Shown here: positions 1-11,699 of the stretch, piece after piece
How the letters are laid out: each line of letters opens with the position of its first letter
How positions within the stretch are numbered: position 1 is the stretch's first letter
Source of the DNA: Neurospora tetrasperma FGSC 2508
Taxonomy: Eukaryota > Ascomycota > Sordariomycetes > Sordariales > Sordariaceae
NCBI RefSeq assembly: GCF_000213175.1
Contig: NW_009799104.1
Location: 1,925,724 to 1,989,723 of the forward strand
Direction: 5' to 3'
DNA: 64,000 bases
Program-made: the position numbers and the translations under genes
Notes under the pieces: model-generated
What the model was told of the DNA's origin: nothing
Database searches by the model: none
Seen by the model: only the letters and a program-made list of their open reading frames with translations

Positions 1-3000
1 TCCCCCATCGCCGACGGAGACTTTTGTCCTCTGGAGTCCTCCTTCTCTCCTTCCCACCTTCACATCCCTCCCATTTCTCTCCACAAATCATCAGCCCACG
101 TAGCAGCTTCAACTTAACAATTCGCCAGGTAGAAATAGCTAGGACACACACACACACACACACACACACATAACCCAACCCCAAAATCCCAAAACAACGC
201 ACGCACATGCACTCCTCGTCACACCACTAAGCTTGCAGGCGCCCCAGTCTTGCTTTTCTTCTCTCTCTCTCTTCTTCCCTCGGGATTCGTCCATCCCATC
301 CCATCCATTTACAAGCGGGAAAGGCTACCTAGGCAGGTAGCTTTCGGCGTCGGCGTCGGCATCGGCGTTATCAACCCTACCGAACCTAGCAAGTAGACTA
401 GATAGGCAGCCCTCTCCCTCCCTGTCTATTAAGCGAACATGACGACGATATGGACGGACTCGGGATTCGGAAGAACAGAATGTGCGGCTGAGTGTTCCTA
501 TCATGCCATGTTTTTATTTTTGTGGAATGGGGGAAAGTCCATGTGACACAACAACCCATGCAATGTGCGGGTTTACCTAGGTGGAAAGATGGAGGAAGTG
601 GTAGCTGGGTAGTGTGTGTGCTATGTGTGGAGGAGGGGGAGCTTCTGGGCTTTGGCTTGGCTGGGAGATGGGAAGAAGAAACGCGTTTTTTTTTTATATC
701 TCTATTTTTATTTTCTCTCCACACACACACACATACACGCTTCTTCAAGTAGCCCTGAACGGTAGCTCCAGCTAGGTACGGGAGCTTGGTTCTGTTGCTC
801 CTATACCCTCTCTGCATTTCTTCTGAGAAAGTAGGTTACTTGTGCGACCTGCGGCGGCGTGGGCGTGGGTTTGGGCGTGATTACCTCGGTGACGTGACTT
901 GTGTGTCTTGACTGTACTGCCGCTACAGCTACAGCTATAGCTAGGTACAGCTGTGGTCATTGCTACTGACCGGTTGGAGTCGGGGTAGGTATAAGAGGCG
1001 TTCGTTGGCTGTGGTTTCTTGCTGTGTTGCTGGGTAGTGTGATAGGTTCCGGGATTCCGTCCGTCCGACATGGAGTGGATTGGTTCAGGACTCGGATAGA
1101 TACTGAGGCCGGCTTTCCCTTAACGGTTCCCTCCTTCTCCGTTCCCTTTTCCGGTGCTAACTCCCGAGTATGGCTATTAAAAGCCTTTCCGTTATCAAGA
1201 TTTCTGCAACACGGCAAAGTCCCTGCAGCCGAGGCTATGTTGACTTTTGTGTCCCCTTTCAGTGACTCGCCTGGCACCCGCGCACAACAACCATTGTTTA
1301 CTTTGCGGCGGATTAATGAAAAGGGAAAATTAACAGGAGAGGCCTCTTTCACCCCCTTCCATGCCCACGCTGTCCAACCCTAGTGTGGTAAGAGGACTAA
1401 GATGCAGGTAGCGCAATTTAATCCCCAAGTGTATAACACCCGGTAGTATTGATAAGAGAGATAATTAAGAAAAGAAAGTTCGGAAAATATCAACAAAAAA
1501 TGTATATATCAGGAAAAACTGGGAGGGATGTGGGGGATAAACGTATCGAAGTGTCTATAGCTAGTAAAGCGCAGTTGTTTGCGCGATACAATGATGAAAC
1601 CAGGCAGGGAACCATTCAAAACCCCCCATCAGTTCGATTCCTGCGTCCTCATCTTTGTCATGTAGTCAACGAGTTTGACTGGCTCCCCCCGCTATGAACG
1701 ATCTTCGAAGATCATTATCATGACCTCGACTCGGTGCTAGCGTGAATCATGACTTTACCTTCCCTTTAAACCCGATGTGACATTGGATAGTTATCGCTTG
1801 GAGGATCTCAAGAGACTATAATTGTCCCAATTTACAGCCTTCAGCGGCTTGGGCTCTGATAATCTAGTCAAGGGAGACTGGTGATGTGTTTCATTAAGTA
1901 GGTAGATATAATTATCAACTGTCAGCGATTCTCTCCAGGGTGTACTATAGTTGAAGGGAAATCAGAAGTGGAAAGTTTTTGGCCACATTACAATAAACAA
2001 CACGACTGGGGTTTGTACTTTCCTTCTCATCCCACAGTCGGACGCCTAGGCCAATTTCAGAGGAGTAAGTCACCCCTTAAACCTCATCTAGCCAGTACAC
2101 TAGTGAGCCATCAGTTGGGAGCAAGTGGTACGCATGTCATGGCATGATGGCTGTAGATTTGTCCATCCCATACCAAGTCACTATGGCGTTGGTATCATAC
2201 CCTGCCTACTTACGTAGAGGTAGGCATTGGTCATAACTTCACCTCAGGCCCGCAAGTTGACTACATTTCAAACTTGGAAAAAAAGGTTCGTCAGGCATGC
2301 AGTGACAGTCGCCCGCCATGGAAACCAACAAGCTCACTCCGTAATCTTTCACTTGCTCGCTTTAGACGTTCACCGACGTGTTCTTTTTTTGAAGATCGGA
2401 TGGAGATCTATATACCTAGGCATTACATGCTATCAGGTCTGATGACTTGAACCAGCGAGGTTCATAGGTAAAAGTATGAAACATAGTGATGTTCCCAAAG
2501 GAAGGGAAAATGGAAGCAAAGAATGAAGAGAAAAAGTATAGGTATATGAAAGGAGAGGAAGTTAAGCCCGCTATTCTAAGCACTCACAGATTTTAGCCCG
2601 AATGCAAGAGTCATCGAGTGTTCCTTTCTCTTGCATCCAGAGCGGACTCAAGTTACATGCCGCCTCGGGAGCAACTTCCATTCCGTGTAAATTCAAGACT
2701 TCACGCGGGGGTTTCTGACACTTCCTGCCAGGAGATTAGTGAACATGAAGTCGTGGACAGGGACATTCCTGCCATCATTCCCATCACGGTAATGATAACC
2801 AGTCACTAAGTAGCATCGCTCCTTTTTCTCTCAAACTCCGTTTGTCAACAGTCATCATCAACATATTCTATTCATACAGTCATCTTCTACTTGTCACCAA
2901 ACACTCCTTTCAGTTTAATCCCAAGTAATATTCCAATCTCGGATTTGCACTTTCCGAAAAGACTAAATGTAGAAAGGCAAGGCCACAGAGGAGGAACAAA

Positions 3001-3051
3001 ACAAGATGTAACTGAAAAAGGGGAAGGGAAAAAAAAGGAAAAAAAAAATTG
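1..3051. other. Gene-free stretch, left edge
   Basis: I see no supportable gene here. The first 300 bases are pyrimidine-rich on the plus strand and carry an AC microsatellite, as Neurospora-type promoters and leaders often do, so they could belong to a gene lying outside the window. A GGCGTC/GGCATC hexamer repeat lies near 347-366. From about 1440 to 3050 the DNA becomes more AT-rich. Short open frames here (for example 1024-1383 on the plus strand) have no recognisable motif and no splice structure. Confidence 0.6.
144..170. repeat. (AC)n microsatellite
   Basis: An uninterrupted AC dinucleotide run of about 13 units. It lies in non-coding DNA. Confidence 0.95.
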
Positions 3052-3123
3052 AGGACTGAACGCGATTTGAACGCGTGACCGTTCGGACTGCAGCCGAACG
3101 CTCTACCCCTGAGCTACCGGTCC
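3052..3123 (-). tRNA. tRNA-Cys (GCA)
   Basis: Read on the minus strand, the 72-base sequence starts GGACCGG and folds into a cloverleaf. It has a D arm with AGCTCAGGGGTAGAGC, an anticodon stem TTCGG/CCGAA closing the loop CTGCAGT (anticodon GCA, cysteine), and a T arm with GTTCAAATC. The acceptor stem has one mismatch (C5 opposite A68). There is no intron. An A-rich stretch on the plus strand (about 3021-3050) gives a run of T just downstream of the gene on the minus strand, which suits RNA polymerase III termination. Confidence 0.93.
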
Positions 3124-4099
3124 TTGATTTACTATTCAAGCTGAAATTTCTGTCACATAAAACAATGGTAATTGCTGATCCGAGTTATCCATCCATTATT
3201 CTAGTCTTGGATACTGATTATTCTCCTTGACATGAGTTATGACTGTGTATACCTACTAAACACCATGACATCCCTCAATTTCCCGGCCATTCTACCTAAT
3301 GCAGCAGTCAGTTGAACTTTCACACCTGGGCTTTCCACATCCCATTTGAAGTCAAGCGCTCAGTACTACTAGTATCTAGGCAGTTGGGTAAATGGAGAGT
3401 TTCCTTTATGGCCTTGTAAGACAGTTCACTTGGAATTGATGCTTTGATGTGGCCTTCGGTCTTGCAAAATACTCACTGCGAGAAGCTGGGGATCTCGTCA
3501 CTGACTCTGTTGACCATGTCGGGTTCTCGCCATTCCTTGGTTACATGACTCAACGCACATGAAAAAGCGGGCAAACAACTATTGAGTATCTAAAAGTAAC
3601 CGATTGCCTCTTCGCCGCTGCCTCATAACAGCGATTATGTCAGGGATAATTACGCTATTATAATCCCCAGCGTAGATCTAGCGCATCTTCCGCAAACTTA
3701 CCAGCACACCACACAACACGGACATAGTCTCCTAAACCTAGGGGCTTTTGATACGTCTCACGCTACCATGGTTACAGAGTGCGTAGAGAGAAAGCTTGGC
3801 CAGCAGTAGACACTTGGAATCTAAACAGACATTATCATCATCATGCAACATGCATGTACTGTCTGATGTATTAAGAGTATAGGGGTCAACAACTAGAGTG
3901 TCTGACAGGTATATCTAGCAGTTTGATTTGACCATTCTTTTATTAAAACACTGTAACCCGCAACGAAGAACTCCTCCGCTTCAAGTCAGGAATGCGCATA
4001 TGTGCGTAAAATCGACAAGCCCGGCGGTTTTTTACCGAGCAGGGTATTGCCTTTGGCACTTTACGTGCGCAGAGGAGCCTGAATGTTGAGTGGACTTGT
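3124..4099. other. Spacer between tRNA-Cys and beta-tubulin
   Basis: No gene is visible. The right-hand part should hold the 3' untranslated region and polyadenylation region of the minus-strand beta-tubulin gene. A TGACTCA heptamer at 3546-3552 is most likely a chance match. Confidence 0.6.
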
Positions 4100-6018
4100 T
4101 TACTCGTCGCCCTCAATGGGGGCCTCCTCCTCGTACTCCTCCTCCTCCTCGTCAACACCAGCATCCTGGTACTGCTGGTACTCGGAGACGAGATCGTTCA
4201 TGTTGGACTCAGCCTCAGTGAACTCCATCTCGTCCATACCCTCACCAGTGTACCAATGCAAGAAAGCCTTGCGCCTGAACATGGCAGTGAACTGCTCGCC
4301 GATACGCTTGAAGAGCTCCTGGATGGCGGTGGAGTTACCGACGAAGGTGGAGGACATCTTGAGACCGCGGGGAGGGATGGAGCAGAGGGCAGTCTGGACG
4401 TTGTTGGGGATCCACTCGACGAAGTAGGAAGAGTTCTTGTTCTGAACGTTGCGCATCTGGTCCTCAACCTCCTTCATGGAGACCTTGCCACGGCTGTTTG
4501 ATTCGTTAGTATTAGTGGTCAAAAGCAGCATTCCATGATCAGTAACTTACAAGATGGCAGAGCAGGTGAGGTAACGACCGTTGCGGAAGTCAGAAGCAGC
4601 CATCATGTTCTTGGGGTCGAACATCTGCTGGGTCAACTCGGGAACGGAGACGGCACGGAAGTGGTGGGCGCCGCGGCTGGTAAGGGGAGCGAAGCCGACC
4701 ATGAAGAAGTGGAGACGGGGGAAGGGAACCATGTTGACGGCGAGCTTGCGGAGATCGGAGTTAAGCTGGCCGGGGAAACGGAGGGAGACGGTGACACCGG
4801 ACATGACGGCGGAGACAAGGTGGTTAAGATCGCCGTAAGAGGGGTTGGAGAGCTTGAGGGTCCTCATGCAAATGTCGTAAAGAGCCTCGTTGTCAATGCA
4901 GAAGGTCTCGTCGGAGTTCTCAACGAGCTGATGGACGGAGAGGGTGGCGTTGTAGGGCTCGACAACGGTATCGGAGACCTTGGGGGAGGGCACGACGGAG
5001 AAGGTAGCCATCATGCGGTCGGGGAACTCCTCACGAATCTTGGAGATAAGGAGGGTACCCATACCGGCACCGGTACCACCACCGAGGGAGTGGGTGATCT
5101 GGAAACCCTGGAGGCAGTCGCAGCCCTCAGCCTCGCGACGGACGACATCGAGAACCTGGTCAACAAGCTCAGCACCCTCAGTGTAGTGACCCTTGGCCCA
5201 GTTGTTGCCAGCACCGGACTGGCCGAAGACGAAGTTGTCGGGGCGGAAGAGCTGGCCGAAGGGACCGGCGCGGACGGCGTCCATGGTACCGGGCTCGAGA
5301 TCGACGAGGACGGCACGAGGGACATACTTGTTGCCGGAAGCCTTTCAAGCGCGAAGCTAGTTAACGAGCGAATTCTCTATGAGGGGGAGATCGTCGAGAC
5401 TGGTTGTTGCTCACCTCGTTGAAGTAGACGTTCATGCGCTCGAGCTGGAGCTCAGAGGTGCCATTGTACCTGTAGTGGGCGGTGAGCTTTCGAGGCCATC
5501 ACCAGATATGGTTATTGGGCACGAGGTTACGTACACACCGGAGGCGTCGAGGCCGTGCTCGCCGGAGATAGTCTGCCTGTTTGTTTTGTCAGCGTCGGGT
5601 TCCGTCGCTCAAAAGTGTAGTTGTTCGCGATGATGACGACGTACCAGAAAGCAGCACCGATTTGGTTACCCTGATCGTGGCTGTTGTGTTAGTCCTGCTG
5701 TTGTCGTTGGATCGCGACGGGAGTGGAAGCCATCATCGACTTACGCATTGGCCGGTCTGGAGATGAACCTATAGCACGTGAAGAAATCGTGTCAGCGTTG
5801 ATATCCATGATACTCGCGAGAGATGGCAGTCCGCGATGGCGAGAAAGCGAGCAGGATCATGATGAATCAGGCAGCAGTAGGCAGAGGCACAGAAGGAGAC
5901 GAGGCAGTTTGGTGGGGTAGAGCAATCAGGGGTCTTAGGAGGGAAAGAGAGAAAAAAAGGATTGCTCTGCGTGCCGCGGCGCAGTAGTCACCAAAGGGAG
6001 ACTTACAATTTCACGCAT
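4100..6018 (-). CDS. tub-2: Beta-tubulin
   Basis: Beta-tubulin pairs with alpha-tubulin to form microtubules and binds exchangeable GTP. The model has seven exons: 6007-6018, 5745-5768, 5645-5670, 5535-5576, 5415-5469, 4551-5341 and 4100-4493. They total 1344 bases, giving 447 residues, the usual fungal length. It opens [12 protein letters not shown], carries the tubulin signature GGGTGAG at residues 140-146, and ends in an acidic tail ([16 protein letters not shown]). The start lies in the context TCAAGATGCG. The first exon is only 12 bases long and is followed by a 238-base intron. The other introns are 57-74 bases; the last contains TACTAAC. Residues tied to benzimidazole response (F167, E198, F200) have the usual sensitive-type identities. 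The same six-intron layout is known for Neurospora Bml. The large open frame on the opposite strand (4535-5422) is a shadow of codon bias. Confidence 0.98.
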
Positions 6019-7990
6019 CTTGACGGTTTGGTGATGACGAACACGGGTCTATGTGGAGGTTGAAGGCAGAAAGATGGAAGAGCAAAAAGATGGAAGTGGT
6101 GATAAAGCCGACGCGGATAGACGAAGACAACGGAGGTCGGTGAAAGTGGAGAGGTTCGGTTTGATGTCTGGCCTAGGGGAGACTGGGAGTCTTGGGAGTG
6201 GAAAGGGAGATTTGTTGATTTTTGGTGCAAGAAATGAGCGGGCCACAGCCGGCCAGCACCAGCTTCTCGTTCACCGCCGCCGCCGCTCGCCGGGCTGCTG
6301 CTGGGTTGCCGCTTGCCAAAGTGGGGACATCAGGCACTGTCGAACTTTTGGAAGGGTGGAAGGCCTGTCGACTCGGTTTGGGTGGTCCCTGCACCCTTGA
6401 TTCCTCACGCGTTGACCTCAGCTTCGCCAAACACAACCCCCCCGGGCCCCCAGCTGTCTCTCGGGGCCAGCGCGACGCGCTAGTCTGCTTCTGGTTGGCT
6501 GGCAGAGTTGGCAGGCAAAACCAGCCGGGCGGCGGGTCCCACATGCTCCTGCCAATGTGGGGTAAGTCGCCAGCTCGAGACCGCTGTCGAACTGTCACAA
6601 CCTCCAATTGGATTTGGCTGTTGGTTTTGGGCACGAGTCACTGGCCCGGCCAGACTGTGAGATCGGGGACGGCATCGCGACTCGTATGGTAGGGGGCTAC
6701 ACTCACATCCATTGTTGAACCCGACCTGCACACTACCTAGCTGGATATCAGGGGGAAACAGACACATACACTAGATGGGAACTCCTCAATTCGACGCGGC
6801 ATTATACACTAGTATAGTTGACGCCATCCATGACTTACAAACCAAGGGAAGCAAGCTACCCCTCCATCTCCACGCTTCCAGCTTCGTACGTAGCTTACGG
6901 TAGTGTAGTGTACATAGTGTACGGGGTACTGTATGGGCCTGCTGATTGGCAATTTGGGGTAGTAGTGTACCTTGATTGCCAACTGCCCGCAGAAGGGAAG
7001 GATGAGCCCGCTCTCCTGAACCTTGTCGCATATCATTTATCGAACAAAACACCGGAAGTTGGGATTGGGGAAAAAAAGGAGATCTCATTCATCCAAATAA
7101 CGAAAGAATCGCTCGTTACTTGTACCTTACATTGAGCAGTACACTAGAAGTATGTAGGTCCACTGCATTGCAGCAGCCATGCAACATCTGTCGCCTATGA
7201 TGGCAGGGATGATGACCTTCATTTCCCCATCTTCTTGTCAGTCAGGTGTACATGTAAACAAAGTTGAGGGGACAGAGACAACAGAAGGATGGAGCTGGAC
7301 AAGCACGGAATGCTCCCCAACATATACGGAATCAGTAAATGAAAGTTGTAGATAGACATTGACATATTAATTTAACTAGAAGAATGATCAACCCGTTCAT
7401 GAGGCTATTTCATGACTTGATCATTGTTGTTGATGGCTTTTCTTTGCCATGCTGTGCGTAGGGTATGCTTCCGCTTGCTCAACCCCCGTGTGTTCGTTTT
7501 GGTATGTTTTCCCTCCCTCCATTCCCCATTCCACAACCTAACGCAGAAGCAATGCAAATGGTATAAGGAAGTGCTGCTGATGCTCAAGGAAGATCCCGCC
7601 ATGCAAGAAAACAAGAACGATGAATATGCCGCACGCCCTGCTATGCCATGGTCATTATGTCCCCATACATTATCCTGCTTTTCGCTCTCTCCTCCATTAC
7701 AGTAGAGCAGTGCGACCCGCCTTGCTGTCGCATCCTCTCATGTCTCGCTTTAATCGATCGAAACCCCGCCTCCAGTATAGCTTCGTATCCGATGGCCTCA
7801 GCCTAACATAGCAGGAAGACCCTAACCACTCATATTCTCGATCCAGCCCACTTCAAGAGCCGGTTCAAACATAAGAGGATGATGTTCCGTCATAGTCGAT
7901 GGGTTCGTGGCGAAATATATTATTTATACATATACAGTGTGTTTTCAATCCCGTTGGGCGTCGGGCGTGCCGTCGTTTTCGTATCCTCCA
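6019..7990. other. Beta-tubulin promoter and spacer
   Basis: The first few hundred bases should hold the beta-tubulin 5' leader and promoter; the leader reads pyrimidine-rich on the minus strand. A GC-rich block at about 6240-6700 is open in several frames on both strands but shows no family similarity. From 6780 to 7150 the DNA is rich in TAGTGTAC-like words. The right end should hold the 3' untranslated region of the gene ending at 7991. Confidence 0.55.
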
Positions 7991-10900
7991 CTAGCTGACG
8001 GTCATCATATGCAACCGTGGAGAATCAACTGATGATTTCCTCCTTAGGACCGAATTCGTACTATGGCTCTTGGGTAACCGCCGCTGCGGACTCTGTGGGC
8101 TTGCAGAGGGGTCCGTGAAGACTCGAGTGAAAGCCGGGCTGCCGTCAAGGTTATGACGAGGTTTCGGTGGCTCAACCCGGGGAGTACTGATGGGAGTCTG
8201 CGTAAGCAATTCTGCCCGCCGAACAGTTTCCGCGAGGGAATCCCGAAGCTGGCCCGCTCGCTTAACCAACTCGTGAAGGCTGTTTGTGTCGAAAAACAGC
8301 TTCGAACTTGAAGGCTTAACTGGGGCCACGTGCTTAACAGCGTCCGCCGTTGAACGTTGCTGTTGCATGGCTTCAATAACTGTCGCGATCATTGCCGATT
8401 TTTCGGTGGGACTTGTCGATCGCTCGGGGGTGTGCGGTCGCGTCGCCTTTGGGTTTCCCTCCGTAAGCGGCCAACCTCCACCAAAGATGTCATCGTCGGG
8501 AGAGAAGACCGATCGTCGCCGTGCCGTTTGTCGCTCGCGTATCACCGTGGTTTTTCCCATGGGAGGCGGTATGGCCTCAAACGGATCGATTTGTTGGTCA
8601 AGGATCGAGCCGTCAAAGCCTTCTTCCAGGTAACGCTCATCGATGCTTGAGATCTTTGATTCCGTTGACTGTGAGCTGGCGTCAACGTCGGCGTCGGCGT
8701 CTTCGTCCTCCTCATCTGGCGAAGCAAGCTCAATGACGTTCTCAGCTTCCTCCCATTTCGATGCTGCTGGGCCATTCATAATGTCAAGCTCCTTTCCATG
8801 ACGGCAAAGCCGCTTGAGGTCATTGACCAACAAAGAAAGTTCGCGGATTTGTCCCGAATGTGCTTTAACAGAAGGCTGGCTCGCTTGGATGGAAGCAGGG
8901 ACAACCATCGAGAAGCTCGTGGCCGAGTCCTTGCAGCCGGTTGCACTCACAGGCACCTCGTCAAAATCAAAGTCGTCGTCCCAGTCCTCGCTGACCGTTT
9001 TGGAACTCAGCCCCCACGTGCCGAACTTGGGAGTAGGCTTTGAGCCTTCAGCAAGATCAGGAACGACGGGGACACTTTGGCTCCGTATGTGGACTGCGCT
9101 GGGTCCCTTCCGAATCACAGAGCGGCCTCCCCTCAAGTCCAGCTCGTGCTTTCCGTGCACCGTCTTGGGACGCAATGATAGGCCATCGTGATCGAACTTG
9201 TCAACCGATGGTTGTTCACACCAGTCGAAGATGTTACTCCGCGATCGGTCGTCGAGTGCATCGTGGCCAAGGTCTGCATCGTTTTGCTCGCACAGGCCTG
9301 CTAGCGCCTGTCGTATCGCGGGACTGACGTGACTTGAATTTGTCGTAGACGGCGGTGAAAGATGGTTACTAAAGGTCTCATCATCGTCTCGCGCCCAGTC
9401 GTCGTCATCATCATCGAGCGACAAGCGACCAAAGTCATGTTCGCCCAAAGTGAGGGTTGGTGTAGGATCAAGCTCATAGCTATTTTGGTCGCTTCCATTG
9501 TGAGCGATCTTGGCTGTGTCCGACATAAACGCGGCGCGCAAGGTTGGCGGAAGACTTTCGTCCTCTTCCATGATCCTGGTAGCACCATCCCACGACTGCC
9601 CGAGAATTTCTTGGATAGACAACCTCTTGTCTTTGCTGTTACCAGCGGTGCCCGGTGGCGACTCGTCAAACATGGACTCTAGTGGCGTTTCAACCGTCCT
9701 CAGCCGACTGGAGGAGGCACCGGTGCGGAACGAATCATACAAGCCGTCGCTTCGAAGGTCTGTGTCATCGTCATCGCCCGACAAACCATCCCGACCGTCG
9801 ATCGATTCTGAGCCAGCTAATGTGGACGCTTGTTCGCCAGAGCCGCCCGATCGACTGTTTGGTTGCACCGCAAGGCCCTGTGTGGCCGACATGTCGTTGA
9901 TTGGGTCTTGACATGGACTTGGAGAAGCTAATGAGGGGATAGAGCCGGGTTGATCCACTCGTGTAACGTCGACGTCGAGGCTTGGAATGCGGGACATGGG
10001 AACAAGCGGGGCTGAAGTGTTTCTTTTGTGAGAAATAACTAGACGAAGGCCCGGCCTCAAGCCTGTTTCAAGATGTTTTGGTGTTGTTTGAGTTGGTGGA
10101 GAAATTCCATCCCAAGTCGGTCTGGCCTTGGGCTGATCTGCACGATTGGGTGCAGGAAGCAGAAAATCGTCCAACGGTTCCGGTCCTGCAGCATGTCTAC
10201 CGCAGCCCTCGGCATCGCTTGTAGTGCCTCGTCTTGGACGTCGGGCGTTTGTACTCTTCAGGACCCTTGTCTCGGGTGAATCGAGAGTTCGGAACGACAT
10301 CGACCTTCTCAACTGCCTAGTTGGAGAAGCAAGTGGTGCACTGTCGAGGCCTTCCAAACGTCCTCCTCGGGTTTCCGGTCGAGATTGCCGTGGTTTCATT
10401 TCAGGAGTTGGGCAAGCCGCTATGTAATCTGGCTTGGTTAGGTAGGGCCTGGGTGCATTATCTGTGTGTACTTGCACACGCTTGGAAGGCAGCAAAAGGT
10501 TATCAAGGCTACTTTCGCTCAACCGCGCACCACTTCTCCGGCCGGATGACCTGAGTATCCGAGCATGGAAGAACGATGTCCATCGCCCGCGACCCTTGGC
10601 AACGCCCGCATCCGCCTGTGGGTTCATCGTACGATGTGGAAGCTCCGGCTCTTCTTCTAGCGAGAACTTGGGATCCACCGGTGTTGGACAGAAGGTGCCC
10701 TGAAGCTGCTGGAGTGTCATGGACCGTTGGTGGCTGGTGGCTGGTCGTCGCAACGTTGGTAATTGTGGCCTCGATCCTCGTTTTTGCTTTGTCTCCGAGT
10801 TTCCTCCTTGCCCAGTTGTTATCCTCTTGACCAGCTTGTTTGGTGCCGCTTGTGGCCCCGACGCAGTGGTGGTGCTGGACCTCAACATGGGCGCTTCGGA

Positions 10901-11699
10901 GCCGTTGTTGGAGAAATTGATCGAAAGCGAGTCTGGACCCATGCTTGACCTTGGACTACTTTCATGCTGGGACAGAGGACGTATGGACCAGCGCTTCAAC
11001 CACGACTCCCTCGACGAGCTCGAATCCCGCACACTATTGCTTGTGGACCGCTCGCTATGGCTCCGTATGAATGACTGCCTTCGGTTCCCTCTCGAAGGTG
11101 GTGGGGGTAAACTGCCGGGGCGCTGGCCGGTCGAATTCGTGGGATGTGACGTAAGGGGTCCCGGAACTACATCAAGGGGTGGTTCGAAGGAGCTGTACGG
11201 GAAGTATTCTGATTGTGGAGAGGTGAAAAGGATACCGCTAGTGCCGGGTCGAGGAGATGCCATGGGCATTCGAAATAGATCGTAGTTCCGGGCCATCTTT
11301 CTTTTGGGTATGGGCTGAGGGCAGTCGAGGTCGGGAGGCTGGCCAAATACTAGACCAGTAGTGGCGGCCGCAACAACGGTGCCGGTTCCCACAAGCTGCA
11401 CGCAAGCATTGAAGTTAGCATCGGGGATCCTGCAACGAAAACCGGCTACGTGCAGGCGGGAAATGGCAGAGGGAAAGGACGCCGCGATAAGTCCAGAAGG
11501 GGGATCGTGTGTGTTCCAGTGGGTTTTGTTTGCGCAGTGGGGATGCCGAGATGTGCAGAAAAAGTAGGTAGTATCTATCGGTGATGGTGATGGTGGGTGA
11601 AGGTGATGATTATGATGATGATGATGTTGTTGTTGGTGGTGCTGGAGTATGTCGACCTTGAATTTCTTTTTGTCCACTTACACTCGGCACGGCCTGCAT
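7991..11699 (-). CDS. Bfa1/Byr4-like septation regulator
   Basis: This is a large, mostly disordered, Ser/Pro/Asp-rich protein of 1140 residues. Near the C-terminal third it carries the acidic-aromatic motif EDWDDDFDFDEV. After that comes a block, IRELSLLVNDLKRLCRHGKE followed by a Trp-Glu-Glu-Ala segment, that resembles the conserved C-terminal region of Byr4/Bfa1. In the known system Byr4/Bfa1 acts with Cdc16/Bub2 as a two-part GAP for the GTPase Spg1/Tem1 at spindle pole bodies, restraining septation. The main exon is 7991-11395. A first exon of 18 bases (11682-11699, coding MQAVPS) joins it in phase 0 across a 286-base intron with GTAAGT donor, TGCTAAC branch site and GTGCAG acceptor. The open frame runs on through this intron as a His-rich stretch, which I judge non-coding. 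Another DDDDDDW-type acidic patch lies mid-protein. The family call rests on remembered motifs. Confidence 0.68.
11580..11645. repeat. Trinucleotide-rich tract in intron
   Basis: Interrupted GGT/GAT/GTT trinucleotide repeats within intron 1 of the Byr4-like gene. Translated by mistake, they would give a His/Gln-rich peptide. Confidence 0.85.

Noticed and set aside
1621-1660. GTTCGATTCC string resembling a tRNA T loop
   Set aside because: No matching T stem, anticodon arm or acceptor stem around it.
4535-5422. 295-codon plus-strand frame opposite beta-tubulin
   Set aside because: It mirrors the large beta-tubulin exon and its openness follows from strong C-ending codon bias on the other strand.
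11396-11677. His-rich N-terminal extension of the Byr4-like protein
   Set aside because: It lacks an ATG and coincides with a consensus intron (GTAAGT, TGCTAAC, GTGCAG).
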